Shown: positions 27,495 through 40,889 of the stretch, piece after piece | Numbering within the stretch: the stretch's first letter is position 1 | Layout: the number at the start of each line of letters is the position of its first letter | Assembly: GCA_029964075.1 (NCBI GenBank) | Contig: CM057135.1 | Location: 15,092,863 to 15,156,862, forward strand | Length of the DNA: 64,000 bases | Direction of reading: 5' to 3' | Source of the DNA: Patiria pectinifera | Lineage: Eukaryota; Echinodermata; Asteroidea; Valvatida; Asterinidae | Made by a program: the position numbers and the translations under genes | The notes under the pieces: generated by a model | The model's input: the letters and a program-made list of their open reading frames with translations, nothing else | What the model was told of the DNA's origin: nothing | Database searches by the model: none

Positions 27495-28079
27495 CTACTC
27501 AAGTAGCTCGTAACTAACTGGAGGTTCTGTGTATACGACCAATTTACTATATTTCACATCTCTCAAACGTCGTTTTATATAATCTCGTTCTTCAATCGGT
27601 ACGACGTCATTTTCGTCTAACGCTTGATCAAACGATGTTTTATCCTTGCAGTAAAATAAAGCCAACCAAGCCGTGTTTTCTCTATAATCTTTTAAAACGC
27701 TGTTGTACTTTTGAGTTAATAACCAAAAGCTATGTTTTACGTGTCTTCCACTAAACGCCATTTTGCTTAGCGCGCACGTCTTTTTACGATATTTAATCTC
27801 TTGATCCGAAGAGCAATCGTCCACGATAAACAACGTAGCAACATCTTCGAATATTTTGCTGTAAAAATCGATCGCTTCGTTGAGCGTCATCTTGTACAAT
27901 TCCGGATCGCAGAGATGTACATCGGATCTGCTTGAATCAACTTTCTTTCGATGTACGTTTTGTTTGTTAAATATGGTAGGGCAAATGATGACTATCGCTT
28001 CAAATGTGTTTTTATAGTCTGACTCTAACAGATCCAAAATCCATTTGGTTTTACCCGAATGGCCTGAGCAGCCGTTTAT
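27495..28079 (-). pseudogene. Packaging ATPase of the outer element, 5'-truncated
   Basis: The open frame begins at 28079, directly after a TGA, with no ATG. Its first residues hold a Walker A motif (GCSGHSGKTKW). Walker B is VATLFIVDDCSSD, and a polar segment FWLLTQKYNS follows as in A32/FtsK-like viral packaging ATPases. Only the extreme N-terminus seems lost at the right boundary of the element. It differs strongly from the Polinton ATPase at 18548, so the two elements belong to different lineages. The body has no internal stop. Confidence 0.8.
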
Positions 28080-28590
28080 TCAATATGCCAAACGTCTTGT
28101 TCGCGGCCGAAGCTGATAGCACAGAACTGCAATTATACTTAGCAAGTATAGTTAAAACAATCTTGTCCAAGTCTGCTCCCCTTCAAAGCTTCATAGCAGA
28201 ACCGCAATAATAAGCAATGCAGTACTGACACCGTTAGTTCCGGTCCAAAGCTGGTGACGCGGAACTCTGCAATTAGCCATGAGCAACATAATTAATATGC
28301 AAATACCATCATCAATAATGATACACAATGGAACCGTCATTAGGTATACAATTACCACGAGCAATATAATAAGAAGCAATTAATAATCAATTAAACCATA
28401 TCACAAGGGCCAACTATTAAAAGCAATATCTTAATACCAAAAGCAATGTTTATGTGGCCGTGTTTCGGCCTAAGCTTGCTAGCGATATTGCTCAAATAAA
28501 GACATATAAACTTCAAGTGTAACTTATGAATATATTAATCAGCAAAATAAGTAAGAGAATACAGACTGCATGCCTTTTGTGATTAATCCC

Positions 28591-29017
28591 TTAACCCTAA
28601 AGGTGCCTGGGGCGAAATCCGCCCCCCCCCCCTCAACATTTTCCCCGATAGCCTCTAAAGAATTTTTTTCGCGACCTGAGCTGTTATGACTTTTTAGCCT
28701 CGAGCTTTGCGCATCTTTTGATACCAAAAACACAAAAATCAGACCTCGGGTTGCCGCGTAGCGAAATTTTTTCCCGTGAAAACTGAATATTCGCATATAC
28801 GTCGTGTACACAGAGCAGAATTGACATTTGTCCATATTAATAATTAATTAGCCATAATTCCGAAACCCTTTGACCTATAGTAATGACATTTCTTGGGTAT
28901 GTTTAGGAAGAGTTGCTCTATGCATGTGCAGAGTTTCCACATTTTTCGTCACTCGATGGCTGAGATCTTGGGGAGGGGGCGGAATCCGCCAAAATAACCC
29001 GGCCCCTTTAGGGTTAA
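28591..29017. mobile_element. TTAA-flanked MITE, piggyBac-like
   Basis: Both ends read TTAACCCTAAAGG in inverted orientation, with TTAA at 28591-28594 and 29014-29017. TTAA target duplication plus CCCT termini is typical of piggyBac-derived MITEs. Subterminal inverted motifs AAATCCGCC and GGCGGAATCC support the pairing. At 427 bp it is non-coding. Confidence 0.75.
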
Positions 29018-29292
29018 ACATCTTGTGCCTGAATTACCGACAAAGGCAGGGGTCAAGTGTTTTGCCCCCCGGATCCCAGAAACATCATAAATAATCATTG
29101 GCCAATATCTGAGGCCTATTTGCGGTCTTGGAATGCAATTCCCGCCAAACAGCATGCTGCGGGACGGAGTTTCGCAACATGACCGCCGCCAAATAGACTC
29201 GGGTCGTATGCAACCGAGGATAAATGGACATAATCATGTCGGTTACTTAAAATAAACGAGAGAACCTTCATCGGTCAGGTGAACCTCATCTG

Positions 29293-29718
29293 TGGGGTGC
29301 TGTGGTCCTAATAATACGGTGTTCGACTCGTGTGCCGTGGTACATGGGTTCAAATCCTGACCGGGGGAACATGGTGCGTGTGCTCTTAAGCAAGGCACGT
29401 TACCGTTATCGCTTCGCCTTTCGGATAGGACGTAAGCCGTAGGTTCCGTGTTTTGTGCAATGCACATTAAAGAAACCAGTTACACCTATTGATAAGACTC
29501 AGTTACTAAGAGAATGGGGATTCGATACCCAGTGTTTTTGGCAGTGGCTGCAATATGCGCCGCAGAACCTTGTAAACCCTGAAATGTGCTAGAAAAAGGG
29601 TCTCATATTTCTCATAAACTTCATTTACCTTTCTATAAAAACTGACTCAATGTCCAGCGCCTTGAGTATACCCAATTGTTGGTAGATACCTGTGCTATAT
29701 AAGTATTATCATAATTAA
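29293..29718 (+). mobile_element. tRNA-derived SINE
   Basis: The head shows a B-box (GGGTTCAAATCC) at about 29347-29358, preceded by an A-box-like stretch. The body has GCTCTTAAGCAAGGCAC and a TTCGGATAGGACGTAAGCCG block that I know from SINEs of deuterostomes and other marine animals. The 3' end (GCGCCTTGAGTA, then CTATATAAGTATTATCAT) looks LINE-derived. Confidence 0.65.
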
Positions 29719-30147
29719 TTTGTCTGATCGTATAACCAAACAACGAATTGGAGGCAGCCAAAAATTAATGACTCCCTATATGCATTCCAGAACAGGGAAT
29801 TATGCGTAATGAGCGAATGACTAATGGCGGATTGCCTATAAGCGCATTTCGGTACACTGTTATGTAGGTGATGCTTGGCAGAATTTCGGAAAAGAAAATA
29901 ATGAAATAGGAAAGTGTCTCCGTACGTCCCGCCGTTCTTCCTCCCTGCATAGACACACTGGCCCGCCATGAGAATCAAGAGTTGCTTGTGTATACCAAGC
30001 CGAAGTCAATGGAGCCGACCTGTAACACTGCACTATAAAGTCAGGCAATGACGAAGCCGCAGACCATGCCTAGCGTAAAATTCAATGTACCGGGTCATCC
30101 GCATGTGTGCCAGCTTTTGCAATGGAGGATCTCTCTCAAGGGCGATG

Positions 30148-33100
30148 CCCAGCAAACAATTTGACGTTTACTGAACGTTTTCTGAACGTGCCTCTTTCGT
30201 TTTGAGAACGTTTTGAATAGACGTTTTAAAATCAGCCATTTGTGGACACTTTTGGACGTTTTAAAAACGGGCTTTTTTTTTTAGACGTTCTAAGAACGTT
30301 CTTTGAACTTACAAAACGTACTAACAACTTGCTAGTAGTTATCTAGGACCTAACACTGACCTACATAAACGGTTTGGACGATCAGACAACCAACTGACGT
30401 GCCATAAGCGTTCTAAGAACGTTTGTTGAACGTATTAAACGTATTAAAACGTACTACCAGTGACTAACGACGTAACAATGACCTACATAAAACGTTTTAG
30501 ACGTTCAAACAACCAACTGACGTGCCATAAACGTTCGTTGAACGTTCGTTGAACGTACAAAACGTATTAAAAACGTACTACTAGTGACTAAAACGTAACA
30601 AGGACCTACATAAAACGTTTTGGACGTTCAAAAAACCAACTGACACTAGATGATTCTGTGTTTTATCAACTTTATTCTTGGTCCTGAACTTCAAATTACA
30701 GAGCTCGAGGTTTCATGGATTTATATCCGTACATGTAGTTATTAGAAATTAAAATCAAATTATTTTTTTTAAAAGTTGTTAATGCGATTTATTACAAAGA
30801 GTTATTGTGCCGGAATATGTGCTGAATGAAAATGTCTGCGAGAATTTTTTGCTCGATGGCGTACTGGACAAAAGAAAATGTACAGGATTGTTTTTCTTTT
30901 GTGCTAAATGAGCTGTAACATCGATGTTTTTGCTACCTGAAATGGCATACACTTTTAATCATAAAACCCAGAAGAAAATTTAATTTGCATAAAAACAAAT
31001 TACACCAAAATACATGTACCCTTGAAAAAAGTTGGAAAATAAGGTTAAATTTGATACACCTGTTTATGCATAAATACCAGAGAAACATTTTACTAATTCA
31101 TATTGGTCGTTCGAGAGCTCGTCCCGTTGCCGGTTATAAAACAACTGATTAAGACCTGTGGCTGGTGTCCGACAATCATAGAGTAAAATAGCTGGGGAAA
31201 AACATTGAAATTGTTATAATATTTGACTTATTTTGACTTTTGGACCGAATTAGTTTTAACTTTTTGGGCCGAAAGGGTATTTATGAATGGCGATAAGTAT
31301 GTGCTTTGCCAGTATTATCCAGACTCCAACTGGTCTTTATCTTAAACATAGTGTTTAAAACTGGCAAAGCAAACATATATTTTCTTAACTAAATTTGTTA
31401 AAATATAAAAGTCTTCACTGGTCATCTGATCTTCATCTTCCTGAATATCCTCAGATTGAGCTGCTGCATTACTTCCAGGTTTCTACAGTGCAAACGAATC
31501 AAATAACAAAAAAATATATCAACTAAAGATAAACAGTTTGAGGAGTATTTTAGGGATTCCTTCTGCGAATCACTCAAAGGAACAAGATCACAATGCAGAC
31601 CCCTACGGGCTAAGTTCATAGTACAATATTTACAAAGGCAATCCCTACATGTTCACTTATACTTAAACCATACTGCCAAGTTGCTGATCTAGTCATTAAA
31701 ATGTTGAATGTCGATTGAATTTCACATGGGTTTGGCAAGCACAAACTGATGCTCGCAGTATGTAAAGGTTCTCAGCGCAAACAAAAATTGGCAGCTCATG
31801 TCATATAAAAACAAGTCATGAATTCTATTAGCATCTAATTGGAAATTGTGTACCCGTCACAACTCACAAATGTGTGAAGAAGGGTAAACAATTCCCATAA
31901 TCCCCACAAAGTTATAAACATTGAAATGTCATGTAATGGCAAGTTGATAATTCTTTGTAACATGCAAAAAAAAACACACGTGCGTATACGACATTTTCGT
32001 GTTAGTTTGTGGCTCATTCCTTATGTAGATTCTTCTACAGCGCATCCATGGAAGAAAAAAGAAAAATCATTTAAACAGTAACCAGGATATTTAGCACATG
32101 TGTGTAAAAAACGTCAATTTACAGAAATGATTTTACTTTGTAATTCATCCACCTGGAAGGTCTGGAGACTGTTTTCCCCAGTAGCCATTCTTGATTTCGG
32201 CCTCTTTGTTATATTAGAGTGGTTTCCTCATGCATTCCTCTTGGGGAAAAAATCAAAGGATAAAATGGCAAATGAACCAGTTAATTGAGCAGTTAATTGT
32301 CGTAAAATATATATACTCTGCTCCATTTTAATGCTGTGTTGATGCCTTAGTAGAAAAGAGTGTAAATTAATCAGTATTTTCTACTTTGACTTTTGGCTGG
32401 AGGAAAACTTTGTGAAGTTTATTCAAGGTTTCATCTTGTGGCAATACAGAGGTCCGAACTGGTTACCACATTTCCAACCTTTTTTAGTTTTACATGTTTT
32501 AGCCGAATTGGTTCAATGGAGGGGAACAGAACTGAAGAACCTATTTTGTGAAGCACACAAACAATAACAAACGTCAAAAGTCCGGAGCCCAAACAATAAC
32601 AAACGTCATATAAAAGTCCGGAGATATTTATGGACGTACCGTATACGTGGCTACAGCATGGCTAAACCTATAGCAATGTTTACGAGTGTGTATACATTGT
32701 ATACCGTTGCTACTATTTGTGTGAAAAAAACTTGCAATGATCAAGTCGACTTGTTCACAAATGAACTCGTTGTCGGCAAACTACATCAGCACACTTTTGC
32801 ATAAACATGATGAACAAATTCAAACCAATCTTCAAACTTGTCAAATCAGCTGACATGGCTGATTCTTATTTGTTAATTCGACCCTAAGTCAATTGACGAT
32901 ATACATTTAATGTGGGTCACAATAGTTTGTGCCCCATTTCCCTGCCTAAAACAAGCATTAGACAAAATACATGTGGTTCTTAAAAATTTTGAAATTCTCT
33001 TGCAACTTTGATGTTGAAGGAATCTGGTAATCATGAACTGTAACTGAGACCGTTCCATAACATTTTAACAGTTTGTTATTAACGTTAATAATATATCACT

Positions 33101-34695
33101 ATTCTATTCTGCAACATATCTAAAGTTGGTTTTAAATGAAACATTCTCTACTCACCAACCTTTTTCATCCTCCAAGTCTTCCATTATTCTTTCTAGCAGA
33201 GTAGAACTGCACCATCGTATCATGACCATGGAAATTGTGATCACGGTGATGTAGGCAACATTTATAAATGCATTAATGTCCATAAAATTCCATCATAAGT
33301 GTTTCCATAGGCATGCACTTTACAGCCAACATTCACGTTTTGAGAAACTGTCTTAAACCTCTTGTACAAGTACAACATTACCAGCAACCCATTCCTAGAT
33401 CTGTTCCTTGCTCTGTGGTCCAACTGACTGAATTCAAATCTGCCACACAGGGAGATTCAGGTATTGACTGGTATGGAAGGTTGTGTGTACTGTACGTTGG
33501 GTGAGACTGGGTCACCAGCGAAAGACAGTGGTTGTAATCTGACCTTGCACAGCAGGTGGTCACTACTCTGTGTGGGACTTGCCTGTTAATTGAATTCTGT
33601 GTAGCCGGATTTTTATTCTAACTCCTTGTGTTTTGTATAGCCTACTGCAGTACTGTATTGTACTGGTGAACACAATTTTGCTGAAAGTTGGAACAGAATA
33701 GTTCTAGATGACCACTGGCAAGACTGGTAGGATGACTGTATGGCCAGAGCAGAGTGTGTCGTTGTGTGTACGACAAGACTTTGAAACAGAACGACCGCAG
33801 CCTGTGCATACCTTGGCCAACCAGAGTGCCAAGACGTTTATGGGTCATTGTCTTTGACGCTTCGATCGGCTAGAATCTTGCGGGATCTTGCCCAAAGCAT
33901 ACTAAATTATTTTTAAATCATACCGGCATGAAATTTCAATTCTCGATTTGCACATAACAATACAAAAACATACAAATACAGAAAATTGACGATAAAAAAC
34001 AGACAATATTAAAACATTCAATAAAATAATATTAATTAAATAATTGCTTAAAATACAGAAAACCTTAACACACAGCGGATGCCGGGTATAATTGTCCGTA
34101 TATATCCGCTAGTAATTGAAAATGTGTAAATATATTAACATTGCACAAAAATGTAAGATTCCACAGCAATTCAAATTGATGGGTCTATTTGTTTCGTCTA
34201 ACGTCCAACAAACGTTTTTTTAAACGTCGCAAAAGATCGTCTCACTTGGGTAAATTTTCTAGTGTGTGCAAAACGTTTTCAGAACGTTTTTGAAAAAAAC
34301 CTCGGAATTGTACATTGTCTACGTTTTAAGCACGTTTTAAAAACGTCCTTTTGGACGAAGACGTGGGTTTGTTTGTTTAGTTTATTTACGTTTGAATGTA
34401 AGGTTTTTTAAACGTTTGGGAAATTACGTTTTCCAAACGTTACAAAAGACATTTTATTGTAGGTTCATTTTCTAACGTCCAACAAACGTTTTTTAAACGT
34501 CGCAAAAGATCGTTTCACGTGGGTAAATTTTCTAGCGTTTGCAAAACGTTTTTAGAACGTTCTTGAAAAAACCTCGGAATTGTGCATTATCTACAACGTT
34601 TTATCCACGTTTTAAAAACGTCCTTTTTGGACGAAGACGTAAGTGACCTACGTAGAACCTACCAAAATGGTTTTAAACGTTCTGTGTTTGCTGGG
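30148..34695. mobile_element. 4.5-kb DNA element with ACGTT-rich subterminal repeats
   Basis: The ends are CCCAGCAAACA (30148-30158) and TGTTTGCTGGG (34685-34695). Subterminal regions 30165-30650 and 34195-34690 are crowded with ACGTT, AACGTT and GACGTT motifs. On the right a block of about 175 bp is repeated at 34196 and 34472; on the left a unit of about 127 bp is repeated. The AT-rich interior (30.66-34.19 kb) holds no recognisable transposase, so it is non-autonomous. TG flanks both ends, a possible 2-bp duplication. Confidence 0.6.
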
Positions 34696-35832
34696 TGTCC
34701 GGCCACCCGCGCAAAACCAGTTCAAGAAAGCGTCTCCAACTATGCTCCAACCATGGAGATCCTTTTTACAGCTACACGCTCCTTTTCATAGCTCCATGTG
34801 CCAACTTTCCCAATCGGCCTGTCAGGTGGCGAAACTCATGAAAACAGAAAAGGAAGTTGAAAACTCCGTTAATACTGGGGAAATAGACCTTGTTTGAAAA
34901 TACTGGGCGAAATACGAGTGTAACGACGGTATATATATACGAAATAGCCTAAATGTGATGACCTGTCATTGTGAGGCCAGGCTGGCAAACTCAAGGGCAC
35001 GACGAAGGACTGCAAACTGAAGACGTGTGTGACCGCGCTCCCATCGAAATGAGACAAAAAATATGTGGAGCAAGTGGTAATGTGGAACCAGCAATAAATG
35101 TCATAGCCGCCTGCACTGCATGGCAAAGCATGGCATCACGAGTTTGCAAGGCTGGGATGGAAATAACGGAACCATAAACTTGGTTAGTTTTTGTAATACG
35201 CAGCTCCAGTTCAAACCTAAATGGAGTATCATTCACAACGGCGACATCGAGTGACATAGCGAGGAAGGCGAACTGCGGGACTAGGGCAGTAAAATGCAAA
35301 TAAACCCGTAAAATGCAACAAAAAAGGCCACTCGATAAAGGCGAGCATCAAAGTGATTGGTGCAAACAACCTCTATAGGCCGACACAATGCGGCATAAAA
35401 TACCAAAGTGATGGAGGTCGTCCATCAACGTTTTACTACAAAATGCTTTGTTTTTATTTTTTTTATTTTTTTTTTTGTTTGAGTATAACTCAGCTACTAA
35501 AAATTTGAAGAAAATCCAGATACGTATTAGGGTAATCGAAGCAGGGGCATAACCAGATACCGACAATATAATGAACTTAACAAGCTGCAGCTTGAAGAAA
35601 CAACGCTCGGCATCCAATTATTGGCGTGCACGGAACTAAAAAGATATCAAGCCATCCAATATAACAGGCTCGTGCGATGGGCCCGGGCAAAGGCATTTTG
35701 TAAAAGTTTGTTCATGCCAATAAATAAACTGAATATAAAACTTCAAACACTGTTCAAACAACAACCCCTCCACTGGACATCACAGTTTTCAAGGACATTT
35801 CAACAAATCCAGGCCCCCTCAACCAAGCTAAC

Positions 35833-38168
35833 ATGAATCAGTACAGCGGCAATCAAACCGGAACCAGAACCAGTCATCCTCTACACCTTAACCCCAGCGT
35901 TATCTATTATACCACCAGTGAACTTTTGTCTTTAAAACCAAGTCACGGCAAATCTACTGTGTCTCAATCAACGTTCAACCTTAACCTTATAAAATCGCTT
36001 GGCCTCCTTAAAAAAAGACGTAGATGTAGAGGTGGTCGTCGCATCAGAAAACCTATCCCTGTTATGACCACCAGCTATCGAAGAACCCAGAGTAATCGTA
36101 ATGTCAATAACCGTTCAAGATTTTTGATTACCATACCGACACTCCCCTACAATTGGAGAAATCACCGTCCGACTCCAGCGCCAACATTCAGTATCCCAAC
36201 AAGGTTCGGACTCTTCCAACAATCTTCTTGACTAATGCACAATCTTTAATGAACAAGTTCGATGAAGTGCAAGTTCTGTTCCAACAACACAATGTCGACA
36301 TTGGAGTAGTAACTGAAACTTGGTTCTCAACTTGCATCCCCGACAATCTGCTCAGTATCCAAAACTACAATTTGTTCTCTAAATGCCGAGACAATCAACG
36401 TGGTGGTGGAGTTGCCGTCTACGTGAGGGATCATATTCCTGCATCCGTTGTTGACAACATTATCGTTCCTGAGCAGCTTGAATGTATTTGGGTGAAAATC
36501 CAGCCAAGAAGACTTCCACGTGGTATTTCATCTATAGTAATTTGTGCCGTTTACATCACCACAAATTCTCCCCATCAGGAACTCTTGCAAGAACACATTC
36601 TACAGAACATTGATAATGTTAGGACTAATAACCCTGAGATTGGAGTTGTTATTTTAGGTGATTTCAATCGCATGAAAATCAATTCTCTAGTAAGGGGAAA
36701 TGACATTTTTCAAATTGTTGACTTCTACACACGTGCAGAAGCTACACTTGATTTAATTCTGACAAACTCCAAACTTGATTCATTGTATTGTAAACCTCAA
36801 GCTCTTGCTCCAATTGGCTCTAGTGATCATTTATGTATTATCTGGAAACCGAAACATCGCAAGATCGATAATACAAAAAGTACCAACACTTTCCGACCAA
36901 TGCATGATTCATGCATACGTTCCTTTGGGACATGGATTCAAAATCAAGACTGGAATTCAGTGTTTGATTGTACTAGTGTTCAGGATAAAACTGACGCCTT
37001 TTATCAGTTACTTGATTTTGCCTTGGATTCGTTTTGCCCTTTTAAAAGAACTAAATCTCACAACAATGATAAACCTTGGATCACTCCATACATCAAGCAA
37101 TTGATTTCCAACCGCCAACTTGCTTTTGCAAATAATGACCAACGTTGGCGTAAAATTAGGAATTTGGTCAAACGCGAAATCAGAAAGGCTAAAACTAATT
37201 TCTATGCTAATCGAGTCAGAAATCTACAACATTCTGATCCACATAAATGGCATCAACAAATTAAAACTATCACTAACTCTAAAAAATCAAATTTCAGTAT
37301 AGACATCCCAGGAATTGAAGTTGATAACGTCAAGGGCAAGGCAAACATCATTAATGCTTGGTTTGTTGGAGTGTCGGATGGACTTGATCCTTTGGACATC
37401 TCCAGCCTTCCTGCATACCTTCCAGCCGAGACCCCTGCACCTCTTTTATATCCCTGGGTTGTCTACACTGAACTTATGAAACTGAAAAGTTCAAAATCTT
37501 GTAGACCAGATCAATTTCCCCCCAAAATAGCTAAAGAATTTGCGTACGAATTGAGTGTTCCTCTCACTGATATTTTGAACTGTTCCTTCAGAACGGGAAC
37601 TGTTCCTGTCCAGTGGAAACAAGCTATAGTGGTTCCCGTTCCAAAAGCAATATCCCCCTAGAATTGATAAGTTAAGACCTATCTCACTCACATCTGTGTT
37701 TTCGAAAATTGCTGAAGGATTCGTTACACAGTGGGTTCAGCATGACATTCATGACAAAATTGATATCCACCAATTTGGAAATGTTAAGGGAGTCTCAACG
37801 AGTCACTACTTAATCGATCTAATTCATTATTTATTCCAAGGTGCCGAGGAAAGTCACAATGTTGGGACTGTAGTGCTTACGGACTTTTCTAAGGCGTTTG
37901 ATCTTGTAGATCACAACCTTCTTATTGACAAGATTATTCGTCTTGGTGTCCGAGGCTCTATAGTTCCATGGATTTGTGATTTCCTTCACAACAGAACGCA
38001 ATGTGTTAGAATTGATAATGTATGCTCTGATTATTTGGTCCTTAAAGGTGGTGTCTTACAGGGCACCAAATTAGGACCACTAGGTTTTCAAATCTTTGTT
38101 AATGATGCAGCTGATAAGGCGAACTGTAAATACCTCAAATATGTTGATGACCTAACATTCGCCGAAAA
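35833..38168 (+). pseudogene. L2/CR1-like LINE, 3'-truncated
   Basis: A basic leader (LLKKRRRCRGGRRIRKP) in one frame is followed at 36153 by a 502-codon frame with an apurinic-type endonuclease: FLTNAQSLMNK, ETWFS, GGVAVYVRD, ILGDFNRM and SSDHLCIIW. After a frameshift at about 37657, reverse transcriptase motifs follow: LRPISLTSVFSKI, TDFSKAFDLVDH, GVLQGTKLGPLGF and YLKYVDDL. The element stops abruptly near 38168, where antisense gypsy integrase sequence begins. At least two frameshifts make it inactive. Endonuclease plus YVDD and overall style fit the L2/CR1 group. Confidence 0.8.
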
Positions 38169-38503
38169 TATGACAGTACATGATCATGACAATTGTAAAG
38201 AATAGTATCTACTACAGTCTTTGGTATATACAATTGAACTATGTCTCGTTCAGGTACTTTGCGTGTCCTAGGAGTGTACCATACATGATATAAAATACCA
38301 CCATACACAAAATATTGGATCGCTTCTAGTAACAATTTACGAGCTTCCTTGTCATTTGTTGGCACAATATTGGATTCAAGAAGATCAATCATAGATTTTG
38401 CAAAAGCATCTTTCTGCTGTTCTTGTCTAACTTCATCCAAATCAAGATTATCGTAAACATCTGGCACTTTAGTTATGAAGTGAATCGCAAATAATCCCAG
38501 CAA
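38168..38503 (-). pseudogene. Ty3/gypsy integrase N-terminal fragment
   Basis: The minus strand encodes DEVRQEQQKDAFAKSMIDLL and then YGGILYHVWYTPRTRKVPER and LYIPKTVVDTILYNCHDHVL, the segment leading into the His-Cys zinc-binding part of gypsy integrases. It stops where LINE sequence starts. The same strand and spacing as the gag-pol relic at 39.9-42.1 kb suggest one former element, separated by about 1.35 kb of unrelated DNA (38504-39870) in which I recognise nothing. Confidence 0.65.
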
Positions 38504-39869
38504 GATAATCCTGGCGAATTAGTTCCAGCATATTAATCCCAGCAAATTAAAACCTAAATGAAAATGATAATGTTTTCAATTGTAAATACATGGGATTACA
38601 ATAAACACAATGTTTTGAATTCACTTGACAATAAAGTTATTAAAGCAACATGAATGTGTATACATGTAGTCTCACTGTGCGATATGGCACGGAGCTATAA
38701 AACTTACCCAGCACCTCGTCTATGAGCAGTTATAAAAATGTAAATCTCAGTACCGGGAGGCTACAGAGCTTCTGTAATACAATGTTAAAATTATAAAATA
38801 TAAATGACATATAAGGGGATGATATGATATTAAATAACCCACAAATTACATTTGAAATAGCACCTAAATGATTATTGTTATTGTTTTGTGAGCCCCTAAG
38901 ATATACATGTAACGTGCAACCTCGTCCCCAGTGCTTACTTTATTTCCAACCGCGTTTCCAATAGTAAACCCTGGATAGGAAACTTTCTTCCTGTATCCTG
39001 ATTGGATACCGCAATTGGCTAGTAATGGATTTTTATCGTGTACTTGGTGCTATATATTCACAACGTGCAGTACGTGTTTTCGCGATCATTCGTCCACGCC
39101 TTCTCAAAAATACTAATTTCCTTTCCAATTTGCTCATATTAATATGAAAAATGATACTGCATGTTGTCTCGATAAGATCGTAACAGTTTGATTTCAAAAA
39201 TCGTGTTTTCGTAACTCACGCCGTGCTCGCGCTGCTACGAATTGACTCTGTTTTTACCCCAGACACCGCATACAAAAACAAACGCTAATGTGTAACGCAT
39301 ATCCAGGCACCAGACTGTTCCTCATTTGCATACGTCTGCAAAAATCTTGCACATGCAAATGATCCAATACCAGGGTGAGAGAGCAGGTAGTGGTGGGCGC
39401 GCACTGCTCGACACCCTGGGTACGAGGTTGTGTAACGTGAGAATCATATGTACGCGCGCCACAGTGATAAGCTGGGGTCAAGGGTCATGCAAATCGAAAT
39501 AGTGCAATGCAGTATGTGTGCAACTTACATGCCCTGTGGCGCTACGTGTACAGTGCACAGAGAAACGTATCATGTGGAGAAAGTTTTCAGACTTTGTCCA
39601 CGGAGAAGACCATCAGAAAATTCCCATTTGTGTCTAAAATAAGTATGACATAACATAAAAATGAATATGAACATACCCAGTAGTTGATTATTGTTACCCT
39701 GGTATGCGTCAGCTGTCTGGCTCGATTCTGGGCGCTTATAAAATGAGAGGTTTTCGGCATCAATTTAGAAGGGCAGCTCACGAAAACGCATTAAGACGAG
39801 AGAGAGAGAGAGAAAAGTGGGCGGAACGTGAGAAGACGCTTATCAATATTCATGATCCCTACAGTTACA

Positions 39870-40878
39870 TACTTTTCATCTTTTGACCAATACGCTTATT
39901 GTACTGATACCTGATATTACGAGGTTCTGGTGTTGGATCAGATTTGAAATCACTACTACTAGTTACACGTGTTCCTCGGAACACAACTCTTGATCTCCAC
40001 TCGACTGCAAATTAATCGATATCTTATCATCATCAACATAAACGTTGGGTACTTGAGATCTAATAAGTGCATCAACATTCGCCTGTTTGGTTCCTGGTCT
40101 TTGTACAATATCACAATTTAATGATTGTAAATACAGTGACCAACGGGCCAAACGACCTGAGGAATGTTTATCCTTAAATAACCACTTCAGTGCTTGATGA
40201 TCAGTAATGACAGAGAATTTGCGAGGACCGATCAACTATGAGGAGAATTTCTTAATTCCCTCAACTAAAGCTAATGCCTCTAACTCAGTGATTGCATAAT
40301 TCCGTTCTGCTGCAGATAGTACAAGGCGCATTGTGAAGACCAAATGGCATAACATTGAATTAAAATAAACCATCTTGAGTGACAAATGCAGATTTCTTTT
40401 TAGCATCGTCTTCTAAGGCAATTTGCCAATAGCCTGAGGCTATGTCTAGAGTGGAAAAAAATAATTGCCGTTGCATATCAACATTGTCAAACGTATCCGA
40501 GATATTTGGCAAAGGAAAAGTGTCACGTTCGGTTATACGGTTTAAAGATCTAAAATCTACACAAAATCTATAATCACCCGACTTCGTTTTCACCATAACA
40601 ATGGGACTTGCAAACGGGGAAGAGGATTCAGAGATCCCACCATCCTTAAGCATCTTTTGAACATGTTCTCTTATAGTTTGTTGCAAAAGCGGTGAGTGTC
40701 TATATGGTCGTGATCTAACTGGTGGGTTATTTCCAGTATTAATATCGTGTTTTACGTTGTCATAAAAACCTTGTTTACTGTCCTTAGTCTGAAAAATATC
40801 AGAATACTCATTGAGTAGCGTGTTTATTTGAACCTTCTGATCTGGTTTTAAAGACTCTGCCACGTCTACCTTGCTCAA
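39870..40878 (-). pseudogene. Ty3/gypsy reverse transcriptase and RNase H, internal deletion
   Basis: Reverse transcriptase fingers and palm are clear: PPVRSRPYRHSPLLQ, SSPFASPIVMVKTKSGDYRF, CVDFRSLNRITERDTFPLP and DIASGYWQIAL. After FNVMPFGLHNAP at about 40330 the sequence jumps to SAAERNYAITELEALALVEG of the RNase H domain, then TDHQALKWLF. The catalytic YxDD box and thumb are gone, so an internal deletion of well over 100 codons removed the active site. Confidence 0.8.
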
Positions 40879-40889
40879 AATTTCATCTG

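Noticed and set aside
34991-35299. 102-codon minus ORF between the ACGTT element and the LINE
   Set aside because: No recognisable domain, and an overlapping ORF of similar quality exists on the other strand; treated as chance.
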